Shown one piece after another: positions 10,870-21,816 of a DNA stretch of 64,000 nucleotides. The position numbers and the translations under genes were made by a program. The stretch is from contig CM068553.1 of NCBI GenBank assembly GCA_035048495.1, positions 21,887,190-21,951,189 of the forward strand, read 5' to 3'. The stretch is from Euptelea pleiosperma. Its lineage: Eukaryota; Streptophyta; Magnoliopsida; Ranunculales; Eupteleaceae. The notes under the pieces are model-generated. The model saw only the letters and a list, made by a program, of their open reading frames with translations, was not told the DNA's origin and made no database searches. How positions within the stretch are numbered: the first letter of the stretch is position 1; every line of letters starts with the position of its first letter.

Positions 10870-11974
10870 TAATAAAATGATGATATTTCGACCATTCCCC
10901 ATTAAAAATGTTTATTTTACAATTAATCATTTTACAGACTATTGTCATCATGACCTAATGGTCGTTAACTCTTATTGTCGCCTCTAGGTCCAGACAACAA
11001 CGGTCCTCGACATTTACAAGAATTGGGTTTTAACTGACACCTAACTAAAATATGGTTATTGAAGGTTCTATAATCTTCGATTGAAATTATGCGAAGAGGG
11101 TCAATTTGAAGTATTAAGGTGAAATCTTGGAAAAGCGATCAAGGTAGGTACCCCCATGATTTTTACAATATGGTTTAGAAGTATGCGAATATGTATTGAT
11201 TATTAAACGATAGATCTTGTATCATGATAATTCTGTTTACTAGTATGATAAGATGTTCAGAATGAGATCCCCTGCGTAGATATTTACTTTTAGCAATTTC
11301 TTATATAAATGAAGGCATGCATTGTATTTTCGATTCAGAAGCGATAAAGCAAGTTGGGAGTGAGTTCTCTAGGGTGAAAGACCCGAAAACCCCGGGAAGA
11401 CCCATTGTGTGGGTGAAGAAGGAGACCCCCTGTGTGGGTTGTGCATTACTTTTGATTAATTGTTCATGTATTCATTATGACCATAATATTACTATTGGAC
11501 AATTCAATCTGTGCTAGCATGGCTATAAATTGAATTGTTTGAATTATGTTCGGGGTGAAAAATTTGAGTGAGTGCTTGGCTCACTCCTACAACAAAAATT
11601 TTTCAGATGTAGATGAAACCTAGACGTACGAGGAAGGATACGAGGAGGAAGTGTAACCCGTTGACGAATTAGGAGAGGAGACATACGAACCCGAGGAGCA
11701 GGAGCCGAACCTTGCAGATGAACATTATTAGTCTTTTATTATTTCATTGCCTAAGAATTCATGTAATAAAATCCATTATTTTTATTGTTTGGATCGTAGA
11801 ACAGATGTGACGTTTTGATGAACTGTAACTTGTAGACCATCTGTTCTTTTGATATTATGTTTCTTTTGACCTTATGCTTTATAGATGACATTAGCTATTG
11901 AGTGACGATGAGAGGGCGTCGTTCGATATGCTAGTGAGGAGGAACGAAAGATTAATTGTCGCGTATAAGGGCAG

Positions 11975-13647
11975 TGATAGGAGATCCTAGGCCAACTGGT
12001 GGACAGAATCATTTAAAGGCCAAACGTCTGAAGAGGAGTTCTTGCCTATCTAATCTCCATCTTTCTGTGTCCCCAACCACCAGCCCACACGGTAGTGGAA
12101 TGCTCTTTTTGCGCAGCTGCTATGACCTTTCACGGGAAAAAGATATGCTGGGCATCGATCGTGACGGCACAATTGTATCAGGGCATGAGTCAGTACAAAA
12201 AGACCTTGCAAGACCGGGCAGTAAGCTAGGAAGGGAAGACATTGCCGTCCAAGGAAATCTACCTCTTTGGCCCTTTTTGGTTGTTGCAGCTATGGACGTA
12301 CGGGCATTATGACAAATTGGTTCCGTACGTAGACAGTAAGGGCTTTGAAGTATGCCAATGAAGATCCACCCGTGTTCAGTATCGGAACAATCTTCAACAT
12401 ACTGAACACAGAGAAGCACTTCCGAGCACGGGCGTACGAAGAGCCCTTATATCAAGGAGAGTCGCTCCTACCCATTGATATCGTGGGGCCAGTTGCACAT
12501 GAAGCCGACGGGACGCTGAGAGAGCCATTGCTGATATACAGCAGAATCATCAACCCCTCATTCATTTTTGTTATGCCGACCCGTGAAATGCGCCAAGGGT
12601 CATGGGGCAAAGTTCCAGTGCCCGAAAAAGAGGCCGTAGCCATTGCCTACCGACCACACCGAATAACACGGCAGCTTGGCTTTGATCAAGACATCTCCTA
12701 TCTCCTTCCCAACAAGTGGGCAACGACTGGGTGCCAGTACACTATTTCTTCAATTGCGTCTGCACTACCAAAGTGTTGAAAGTGGTGCCACCCTCAAGGT
12801 AGGGGAAAATGATATATCGCCATTTGGAAATGGCAAGGCTTTGTCTCGGAAGCTATGGCGAGTTGGAGATAAAAGAAATCGCCGACGCCCTCGAGAATAA
12901 ATGGAACTACATAGGGCGAGGTGCTATCTCTGGACCGGACCCCTTGTTGAGGGCGGAGGGTGAAGGCTCCACTAGCGAGTCAATAAGGGAGAGGCGATCC
13001 AAGTGGAAATTGGACTCCACCCGGCAGAAAGAAGAACAAGAAGTTGCCCCGGGGTTAGGAGAAACAGAAGCAACCTCCAGAATCGAGGTATGCTCACCTC
13101 TCCGGAGATCGACGAGATTGCAATGAGGAACCAAGCGGGGTCGGGATAAAAGTCCCAAGAGGGCTCAAATAGAGATCGTTGGGGGCACTGCACCTCGTGG
13201 GACGCGCCCCAGTAAAATACCTCCTAGGGTGGCCCAGAGAAAGAAAGCTACAAGGACCGTTCCAGCTAGCCCATTCAAACGAATCAAAAAGATCGGGGTC
13301 CAAAGGCCTGAGATCCAGATAAAGCCAAAAACTGAATATTCTAGGGATGAATCAGATTCCCCAATAAGGGCCGAGCCACCCCTCCAACCAGTCATCACGG
13401 AAGCAACTGTACATGGTATTGGCACCACAGGTAAACAAGATCAAGGAATGTATTAAAAATGTGATGTTGTAACTCCAAATGAGATAAGACGTTAGGCTTT
13501 GTTGAAAACGGCACTAATTAAAACTCTCATGCAGGTGTCGAGGCAGAGCTGGAATGGCCAGTGAGACAGGAGACACATACAAGGGGAACTGAAGCCCCTC
13601 TAGACAAAAGATGGCAGGAGGTCATCGACATGCTGGAACTTAGCGGG
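11975..13647 (+). pseudogene. Plant mobile domain (PMD, aminotransferase-like) gene relic
   Basis: From about 12045 one frame reads GVLAYLISIFL, then FHGKKICWASIVTAQLYQGM, then FGPFWLLQLWTYGHYDKLVPYV: the order and spacing of the plant mobile domain family (PF10536), which usually has a LAYWLSKFV-like start and a PLWLLQLW-like middle. After a frameshift near 12340 the homology continues at 12345-12779, ending with RPHRITRQLGFDQDISYLLP, a strong match to the PxRVARQxGxDQ signature. Downstream frames (12809-13126, 13229-13456) are charged and low in complexity, like PMD protein tails. PMD proteins are host or transposon-linked nuclear proteins; MAIL1/MAIN in Arabidopsis act in silencing and genome stability. 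Stops and frameshifts make this copy dead. Element B is inserted at its right end. Confidence 0.7.
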
Positions 13648-16586
13648 TGATATTCGCTTAAAAGTGCTTATTTTAAGCCATTATCCTTCTTACGTTGTCG
13701 CATTCTCCTATGTAAAACTTGTCTTTTCGTCTACTTTTTGATATTCGCTTAAAAGTGTTTATTTTAAGCCATTATCCTTTAGCGTTATCGCACTCTTTTA
13801 CGTAAAACTTTCCTATTTATCCACTTTTCTATGTAAGAGTTTCTTTCATTGCATAGAACGCACTTTTCTGGACGAAATGGTATATTTGCATGCATTAAAC
13901 GCATTTCTGGAAGTTTAGATATGAAGTAGTTTTGATTAAGTCTCATAATGTGCTTTTCGTTATTGCAGGAAATCTGATCAGGCTATTCTCGAGACTTACG
14001 GGCCCACAATCAACCATAGAAGCCTACTATCAAAGCTTAAAGAACCAACAGGCTATGACTAGAAGATACAGGCCAAGTACGGGTCAAGTCAGAGGATTGT
14101 AGAGCCAGATAAAGAACCAAGAGAGAGAAAAAGTTAAAAACCGAGAGATGGGCCAAAGTGATTGAAAGCCGCACCCAAGGACATAAAATGATGGCTTACA
14201 TATTTTGGTGAAGCCGACTGAAGATTACATTGAAGATCAGGGTTCAAGACCCTTCCGCCATCTTTGTTGCCTTTATTTTGTGTTATTTTCTCTCTCATCT
14301 CTCCTAATTCTCTTTCTATTTCTCTAAACCCTAACATCTAACTCTTCTATCATCTCATCCTACCATTAGATCCTCAAATCGACCATCCGATCTTCAGATC
14401 GATCATCCTAACCATCCGATCTCCATCATCTAACCTCTAATCTCCTCTCATCTAGCTTTATCACCTCTCCCATAGCTTTTCCACCGTTGGATCTCTCCAG
14501 ATTTGACAGTTCACATATCTATGGCCACACGCCCGTCACCTTATCACTTTCCCATTTCTCCCAAAGAAAAATAATAATAATAAAAGATATAAAATAAAGA
14601 AAAGGAAAAAGAAAATAAAAATAAATGGCAAAGGCCCACGACCTTAGTTCATAGAGAAGCCCATGGTTTCTCAATATGTGGCTGACCTCCCTTTCATTCT
14701 ACCCTCCTCTCTAACCATTTTCTCTCTCATCCACATGGCAGCACCAAAGAGGAGTATCCTCTTTCTTTCCTATGACTACTCTCTCTTCTATTCCTCAGTT
14801 ACCCACGCTCCCACCTTGGACTGATTCATGATTTCCATTAAAAACTCTCCTTCCCCTAATCTCTCTCTAACGAACCCACCACTAAAATCGCCCACTCCTT
14901 CTCTCGTTATTTAACAAAACCTCCCACCACCGGCTGCACAAGATGCAGGCTAGTTCCTCCATGTTTCTCCTCCTTTCCTTTGCTGCCCCATCAACACATT
15001 CTTCACTTCTTCACCGTGCACCTCACGCTTCGGGAGTGCGCCTTCAATTCCGCCTGGACTGGACTACAACCTGCCTTCCATGGCAGCACCTGCAAACCAC
15101 CATGTGCAGCACCCTTCTCCACCTCCAGATTGTCCTCCACAACACCTCTCCATGCTGCTCCTCCTATCTTCTTCTTCTCCTTCTTCTTGCTCATCTTCTT
15201 CTTGCTCATCTTCTTCTTCTCCTTCTTCTTCTTTGCTCATCACCGGAGTTACTCCGGCCGATCATCAACTCTTCAACCTGCAACGGTTATGCCACCTCCT
15301 CACCTCCACATGCACCTTTCCATCTCTTGGCCAACAAGAAGGGAGGAGCTGTGTGCTCCTCCCCATGAACTCTTCTCCCCTTGGCTGCTGCTCTCCACAA
15401 CCAGCACGATGCTGGTGCGTTCTTCACCACCACGAGAACCTCTCTCAACAGGTGAGCAATCGGGACCACCGTTACCTTCAGACCTGCAACACCTAGTTGC
15501 AGGTTTGTAACACAACCAGCAAGCATCTACTTTCTCCAGCGGGAAAAAATCCTTGAAGATAACTTCAACGGTGGTTACTTGATATTCGCTCAAAAGTGCT
15601 TATTTTAAGCAATTATCCTTTTAGCGTTATTGCATTCTCCCACGTTAAAATACTCTATTTATCTATTTTTCTACGTAAGAGTCTCTTTTGTTGCGTAGAA
15701 CACACTTTTCTGGACGAAATGGTATATTTGCATGCATTAAACACATTTTCGAAAGTCTAGACATGAAGTCATTCTGATAGAGTCTCATTACGCGCTTCTT
15801 CTATCGCAGGAAACCCCGATGGGACAATTCTCGAGACTTGCAAGCCCACATCGATCAGGAAAGCCCATTGTCAAAGCTTAAAGAGCTTACATGCTATGAC
15901 TAGAAGATATGGGCCAAATATGGGCTGAATAAGAGGACCAAAAAGCCGGCCCAAAGAACGAAGAGAGTAGGAGAGCCAACGACCAAGAGACGGACCAAAG
16001 CGTTTAAAGCCACATGAGTCAGCAAAGAATGATAGTCGACTCTACTGGAGAAGCATGAGGATGGTCACAGTGAAGACCAGGGTTCCAGACCCTCCGCCAG
16101 TGCTTTTCTCTCTATTTTCTGATACTTTCTCTCTCATCTCTCCTTATTCTCTCTCTCTCTTCATCTCTCGGTCCTCGAATCTACTGACCTAACCCCAGAA
16201 CTCCTGCCCATCGGCTCTATCTCATCTCCCTTAGCTTTCTGACCGTTGGATCTTCCATTGGACCGTTGGATCTTCAATCGGACCGTTGGATCTCTCTAGA
16301 TCCGTCGATCTACCAATCTGAGTCCCAATCAAGTCACCATCCATCCGATCGCCATCAGACCGTCTGTCACATCATCTTGTGAGACAATGGACATCACAAA
16401 TCCATGTGGGCCAATAGCCGGGCCCATCATCATCGACCCGCTGTCCGACCAGTTAGTGGACCCCGTGAATTTCCAAAGAATTTTAATTAAATTTCAAAAA
16501 AACGGGGGGTCCACTAATTGGGGAGATTCCCCATAGAAAAGTAGATTTTTACTTAAAAAAAAAAAAAAAAATTTATTTTAAAAATA

Positions 16587-16623
16587 CCCTATTTCCATTA
16601 ATGGAAATAGGGAGCTTTAAAAG
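16587..16623 (+). promoter_or_regulatory. 26-bp perfect palindrome plus TATA-like box (S4 LTR)
   Basis: 16587-16612 is a perfect palindrome, with arms CCCTATTTCCATT and its complement. It is followed within a few bp by GCTTTAAAAG (about 16614-16623). The same pair of signals occurs in S1 and E. The distance between palindrome and TATA box is nearly constant, which suggests a shared core-promoter module. Confidence 0.6.
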
Positions 16624-16986
16624 GAGAAGGAGAGGGGTTCGTTCGAACCCTAATCCCCCTCCAATCTCTTCCATTCTCTCCCCAAACTCTCTTGCCCCTT
16701 CTTCCCCTCGATTTTTGGCGATTTTTCCATCTTCTTCTTCACCTTCTTCTTCATCTTCTTCATTGTTTTTTTCTCGCCGGAGTTGCAGGCAGCAACTCCG
16801 GCTGCCTCCTCATTGTTCTCCATTTTTTTTCTTCTCTCCTTTCGGTCCTTGCTCCTCTACCTGCTGCTCCGCCCGCCAGCAACCTGTCCATCCTTCACAT
16901 TGCTGATCCACGTGCAGGTGGCTCCGCCATTCCACATCCAATGCCTGCAACCACCAATCCGCCATAGCATCTCCGCCTGCAACCAA

Positions 16987-17011
16987 GACCTGCAACTCTG
17001 AGTTGCAGGTC
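16987..17011 (+). repeat. Inverted repeat GACCTGCAACT / AGTTGCAGGTC
   Basis: An 11-bp perfect stem (16987-16997 and 17001-17011) with a 3-nt loop in the transcribed leader of S4. It is one of several hairpins built from the same word in this LTR family. Confidence 0.8.
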
Positions 17012-19499
17012 CGCTTATCCTCCACGCCAGCCTCGCCACCATCAACGCCGGTCGAAACCTGCAACTCCGGCGAACTTGATCGCCGGACTGGTTTTATTTT
17101 CTCCACCGCTGCCACCATTAGACCGCCTCCACCACCTCTGAAATCTCCAGGCATCATTTGGGAGGACCTGCAACTCACTCGTTGCAATCTGCAACTCGTT
17201 CCGTGCCACCTCCACCTGCTGGACCGCCTGTAATGTCACAGAGCACCATCACAGTGCCACCAGCAACTCCTCTCCAGCCTCCATTAACGCCTGCTGCCTT
17301 GTTGCAGCAGTAACCCCACTGCCATTACCACCTGCACGTCCCTCTCTCTCTTTCTTTCCCACATCTTCTCTCCTAATCCCTTCCACAATTCTAGCCGTTT
17401 TCAGTACCAAAAGAAAACGGACAAAAAAGAAAAAAAAAAAAAAAGGGAAAAACAAGAGGATAGAAGAGAAGAAGAAGAGGAAGGGAGGGGTACAAACCTG
17501 GTGCGCCCTTCCTCTTTGCTGCCCTATGGCTTGACTGTGCACCCGATCTTTGGAAAGTCCAAGGTATTGCTTCTCTCTCTAGTTCTTTTCTCTCTCTACG
17601 ACCTATCTTTCTCTCTCTAGATTAAATCTGTTTAAGGCTTTCTAGATTATTTTTGAATTTAATTTGATTTTGTAAAACTCATTGAGGATGAATAAAATTG
17701 TTATTTTTGCATTTGTTAGTTTACTTTTGTGTTTTTGGTTGTTTGTGGCAATTTCTCTCTCTACAAATCACTAAGCATGTTTTAAATCGCTTCACCATTC
17801 TCACCCCACCACAATTTCTGAGATAAATCCATTATTTCATGTTCATGAGTCGCGCCAACTAACCCCGAGTGCAGATCGACATCCGACACGAATCCCTATA
17901 CAAATCTGTCAATTTTGCAGGATAATCAGGATAAAATCGGACAAAATTACAAATCTTGTTGAAGTTAGGGTTTCCGTAACCAATGACGCGGAAAAAACCT
18001 ACTTTAAAATTACTCCCACGGACTGCAACTTCTCCAAGCAGACCTGCTGATTGGATCCTCACCCTTCTTCATCATCTTCTTCTTTTCCTCCAGCAGGTCT
18101 TCAACAACCACCGCCATCACTATCGTCTCCATTTCCACCGGTGAATTCTCCTTCCATCTTCTCTTCCTTCTTCTTTTTATCCATGCACGGTGTGGTGGTG
18201 TTCCATCCATGTTGGATCCGTGTGCAGGCCCTCCTTCTCGTCACAAACCGAACCTCCTTTGGTGATCCTCTGTTCTGGCCAAACGGCCTGCTGCTGCACA
18301 CCGTCGCTGCAACCAGCACCACTAGTACTGCCAGGCCCTTCTCCATCTGTCCTTGCACCTGCAACTTTCGATCGTGAGGCTATGAGCCCTCTCTATTCAC
18401 ACCCCTTGCTGGATGTTCCAGCAAACTCTTCACGCACTGGCCAAGAACACCTGCAACTAACATTGCTGGTTCTCTTCATAGCCTCCAGCCGGTAACCTCC
18501 TCTCTCAAGATCATGGTGGTTCTCCTTGTTGCTGCCACCACGATTTCCTTATTGTTGCCTATGATCTAGAATGGTGCTGTACATCTCATTTAGGCTATGC
18601 AACTATGTCTCGAACCTGCACCAGTGGACTGCAATTTCAGCAAGGTGGACCAAAATCAGCCACCAACACTCCCTCAACCTTGCTTGCGAACAGCTCCCCC
18701 AACTACTGATGCCACATGTAGGTCCCCACCTTCCACTCGTCATCTGTTGGTACCACTTGATGCCACCCATGCAACAGTTCCACATGTGGATCCTCCACCA
18801 CGGTCTACATGGCAGCATGTTCAACTCGGGCTCCTCCACTGTGTACAATGCACAACCAGCAACATCCTCTTGGTTGCCGCACTATATGCTACTCTCTCGC
18901 CACGTGTTCTACTTCCATGGCTGAATCTGACAACTTGGCTGAACTACATGCTCCAGCTCATGCACACACCCGCATGTGCACTCGAGGGCACCATCTTCAC
19001 ATGCCCAAATCTCACATTATCGGCAAAACCATGTGTGCAATCCCCGTGGAAATCTCCTTGGGCCGATCCAATGGTAAGTACCACGAGGTATTTTCTCTCT
19101 CTATAATTCTCCTTTCTTTCTCTAGAATTCTCTTTTCTCTCTCTAGAAATCTACTTTCCCTCTCTAAATATCCTCTTTCTCTAACGGACATGAAAGGGAC
19201 GTCTCATCCCTAAACCTGTGTCCTAACCCTCACTTTCTCTCTCTAGAGCTAGTGACTTTCTCTCTCTACCTTGTTTCTCTCACTATTCTCTCTCTAGACG
19301 ACATGGAAGGGACGTGACATCCCTAATCCCGTGTTCTCTCTCTAGAGTGAGATTTCTACCTTCTATTTTCTCTCTCTAGATCCACTTTTACTTTCTCAGG
19401 CCGATCGCCTATTCACTTGGCCGACTCCTTTCGGCGAGTGAAAAGGTGAGCTTCTTAGGGCACATTATCGTACATTTGCCAATTCACATCTACCTTGTC

Positions 19500-19935
19500 G
19501 GCCGGTAAGATCCGATGTGGATTCCATGATTGAGCAGCATTCCATGAAATTTGGACGGTCCTCTTCTTGATCGGTAGCGCCCTTAGCTCCAAAGGTCATA
19601 GGATGCTTCTCTGTCAAAACCCTTCTCTTGATTGAAGCATTCATCGAAGTCTTGGACGATCCTCTTCTTGATCGGTAGCTCCCTTAGCTCTGAGATTTCA
19701 ATGGACGTTTATTTCCCTTACTCCTTCTCTCGATTGAGCAGTATTCCATGAAATGTGGACGGTCCTCTTCTTGATCGGTAGTGCCCCTAGCTCCAAAAGT
19801 CATGGGATGCTTCTCTGTCAAAACCCTTCTCTTGATTGAAGCATTCATCGAAGTCTTGGACGTTCTTCTTCTTGATCGGTAGCGCCCTTAGCTCCGAGAT
19901 TTCAATGGATGTTTCTTTCCCTTACCTCTTCATCT
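19500..19935. repeat. 204-bp tandem duplication (about four ~100-bp half-units) in S3
   Basis: ATTCCATGAAAT(T/G)TGGACGGTCC recurs at 19539 and 19743, a period of 204 bp. Inside each unit, TTGATCGGTAGC(G/T/C)CCCTTAGCTC occurs twice about 100 bp apart, so the array is a higher-order repeat. It lies in the U5/leader part of nested LTR S3 and is absent from the shorter relatives. Confidence 0.85.
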
Positions 19936-20774
19936 CTCATCCCTTTATATGCTTTCTTACATGCTTTCTTTATTTATGTAATTTTGATTTATGTACTCAC
20001 TTTTCGATGATTAATGAAATTTGATTTTTGATATTTTGGTGTTCTGAATCTCAAATGAATGATGTTTTTAAATCGACTCGCCCTTCTCATCTTCCCACAA
20101 TTCTTATTTCTCTTTGTATATTATTTGTCAATTTTAATTCCTTATTGTGCTAACTCACACAGAGTGCGGATCGACATCCGACACATACTGCTATACAAGT
20201 TACATGTTGCAGATAATCAGATTTTACAAATATTGTTGAAGTTAGGGTTTCCGAATTGACGACACACGGAAAAATCTGACTTTCACTTTTTCATGTAAGA
20301 GTTTCTTCCATTGCGTAGAACGCATTCTTTAGACAAAAATTGACTTTTGCATGAAATGTATGCATTTCAGATAGTCCAGTATCAAGCCGTTTTAGTTGAA
20401 TCTCATTACGCACTTTTTCACTTACAGGAGACCCTATCGGGTGATTCTTGAGGACTGGCGGGCCCACGATCAACCACAGAAGACTTCTATCAAAGCTAAA
20501 AGAGCCAACAGGCTAGGATAAAAAGATAAAAGACATGTACGGGCAAAGCTAGAGGATCGTAGAGCCGAAATAAGGATTAAGAGAGAGAAGAATAGCTGAA
20601 GACCAAGAGAAGGACTTAGGTGTTAAAGGCCACACCAATTAACATCAAAGGATAAGTTTGACTTATTGGTGGAGCGGACGAGAGAGAATAAAGAAGACCA
20701 GGGTTCAAGACCCTACAATATTTTATTTTTGTATTTTTCTCTTACCTCTCTCCTATTTCTTTCTCTATCTATCT

Positions 20775-20877
20775 ATTTTGGCCCATGACCTAAGCCCATG
20801 ACCCATACCCATGACCCATGCCCATGACCCATGCCCATGTCCATGCCCGGCCATGACCCATGCCCATGCCCATTTGT
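20775..20877. repeat. CCCATGACCCATG minisatellite in U3 of element B LTR
   Basis: Short degenerate units of CCCATGACCCATGCC and CCATGCCCAT. A related array with a different unit order lies in the LTR fragment at about 51655-51765. It is upstream of the TATA-like box at 21035. Confidence 0.85.
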
Positions 20878-21816
20878 AACAACAAGAGAGAATCGGTCTC
20901 ACTTGACCGATTCTTCTCTCCCCCATCTCTCTCTATCCTAGTCACTCTCTCTTTCATCTAACTAACCCATTCCCAACCGTTGGATCTCTCTAGATCCAAC
21001 GGTCATCATTTTTACAATAAGCAAAAAAAAAATTCTATAAGAGATCTACGATCTCTCCTTTTTGGCTTGGTTCCCCCTTCTCTTCATCTCTTTCTTCTTT
21101 CTTTCTCTTCCTCTTCACCCTTCTTCTCCGGCGAGCAACTCCAGCAAGCCACCATTAACGTCTCCACCTCGAGGTGCAAAGCGTCAAACAGCAACGTCTC
21201 CTTACTGCCCATTCCATCCGCCACAATCAAAGGCTACAATCATCAATCCTATTGAGGTCGATCCAATCGAAGTTGCACCATCCACCTCTTCAATGGTAAG
21301 CTTCTCTCTAATTCATCTCTATAACCTTCCTACCTTCTTTCTCTTTCTTCTTTCCCTCTTTACCTTTACATGCTTTCTAGGGTAATATTTTAATGACTTT
21401 CTAGATTAATTTTGTTTAATGTTATTTTTGTTGTAAAGCATTTGGACAAGCATTGTAAGCATTTGTTTTTAGTTTAATGAACAAGTTTAAAATTCAAGTT
21501 TAAGTTATTTTTATTTATTGTGTTTTTTTATTCTCGTTTCTCTTATATTTTTTTTTCATTCTAATAGTTTTAACAACAATCTCAAGCATATTTTAAATCA
21601 ACTTCCACCATTCTCACCCCTCAATTTATTCCAAGCATTTTCTGATTATTTTTGTTTCTTATTGTGCTACCTAACCACGAGTGCGGACGATATCCGACAC
21701 GAGTCACTGTGAAAATCTGCATTTTTGCAGATTAAGTGAACCAAATCGGAGAAATTACAAATATTGTTGAACTTTAGGGTTTCCGTAACCAACGACGCGA
21801 AAAAACCCTAATTTCA

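Larger units (their letters stand above)
8647..11969 (+). mobile_element. Long LTR-like block, chromovirus (Del/Tekay) style, probable solo LTR
   Basis: It begins TGTAAAACCCCGAAAATC, like the start of the LTR of element D at 37798 (TGTAATACCCTGAACC) and like plant Del/Tekay LTRs as a class. It holds a TATA run at about 9670-9686. At about 11360-11440 there is a repeat-like passage (GACCC, GTGTGGGT...) whose style is echoed in D near 39880. A 5-bp GGCAG flanks it (8642-8646 and 11970-11974), which would make it a solo LTR of about 3.3 kb. The right end does not show the expected CA, so the boundary is uncertain. No real gene was found inside; the 159-codon open frame at 9715 has no recognisable domain. 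Confidence 0.5.
15580..18009 (+). mobile_element. Innermost nested solo LTR S4 (TSD TTACT)
   Basis: The start is TGATATTCGC; the right end is CCTACTTTAAAA, where related copies have CCTACTTTCA. TTACT occurs immediately outside both ends (15575-15579 and 18010-18014), and the sequence reads continuously across the insertion. U3 contains three 20-bp CCGTTGGATC repeats (about 16243-16300), a 26-bp palindrome and a TTTAAAAG TATA-like box. The leader after about 16640 is CT-rich with several ACCTGCAACT/AGTTGCAGGT inverted repeats. The sequence is closest to S1 and the LTRs of E. Confidence 0.85.
13739..20285 (+). mobile_element. Nested LTR S3 (TSD CTTTT), itself interrupted by S4
   Basis: The outer ends TGATATTCGC (13739) and GACTTTCA (20285) are flanked by CTTTT at 13734-13738 and 20286-20290, so this is a solo LTR inserted in the LTR of element B. 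Removing S4 leaves about 4.1 kb, longer than its relatives. Part of the excess is a 204-bp duplication at 19500-19935. The CT-rich transcribed leader (about 14940-19080) encodes only low-complexity S/P/L-rich frames, and a GGTAAGT at about 19074 could be a splice donor. No protein-coding gene is supported in this 6.5-kb block. Confidence 0.85.
13648..21816 (+). mobile_element. 5' LTR of Athila-like element B, split by nested LTRs
   Basis: The LTR begins TGATATTCGC at 13648, is broken at 13738 by insertion of another LTR, resumes at 20291, and ends CCCTAATTTCA at 21816. Its own length is about 1.6 kb. The right end is followed by AA and a diverged primer-binding site, TGTCGTCGTTGCC, at 21819, which shows that this is the 5' LTR of a plus-strand element. 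U3 holds a CCCATGACC-type minisatellite (about 20775-20877) and a TATA-like TCTATAAGAG near 21035. No matching 3' LTR is present, so element B is truncated on the right. Confidence 0.8.

Noticed and set aside
10671..10951. Open frames over the (AC)n(AT)n microsatellite
   Set aside because: They encode only alternating residues from the simple repeat.
11509..11523. CTGTGCTAGCATGG shared with 51442-51455, considered as a link between the two chromovirus-style LTRs
   Set aside because: The surrounding sequences do not align and the relative positions in the LTRs differ; probably chance.
14943..15510. Overlapping S/L/P-rich open frames in three phases
   Set aside because: They lie in the CT-rich leader of nested LTR S3. 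Openness in several frames at once is a compositional effect.
16075..16095. Sequence resembling a tRNA B-box/T-arm (GGTTCCAGACCC and GGTTCAAGACCC in several LTR copies)
   Set aside because: No A-box, acceptor stem or cloverleaf could be formed; it is a conserved U3 sequence of the LTR family.
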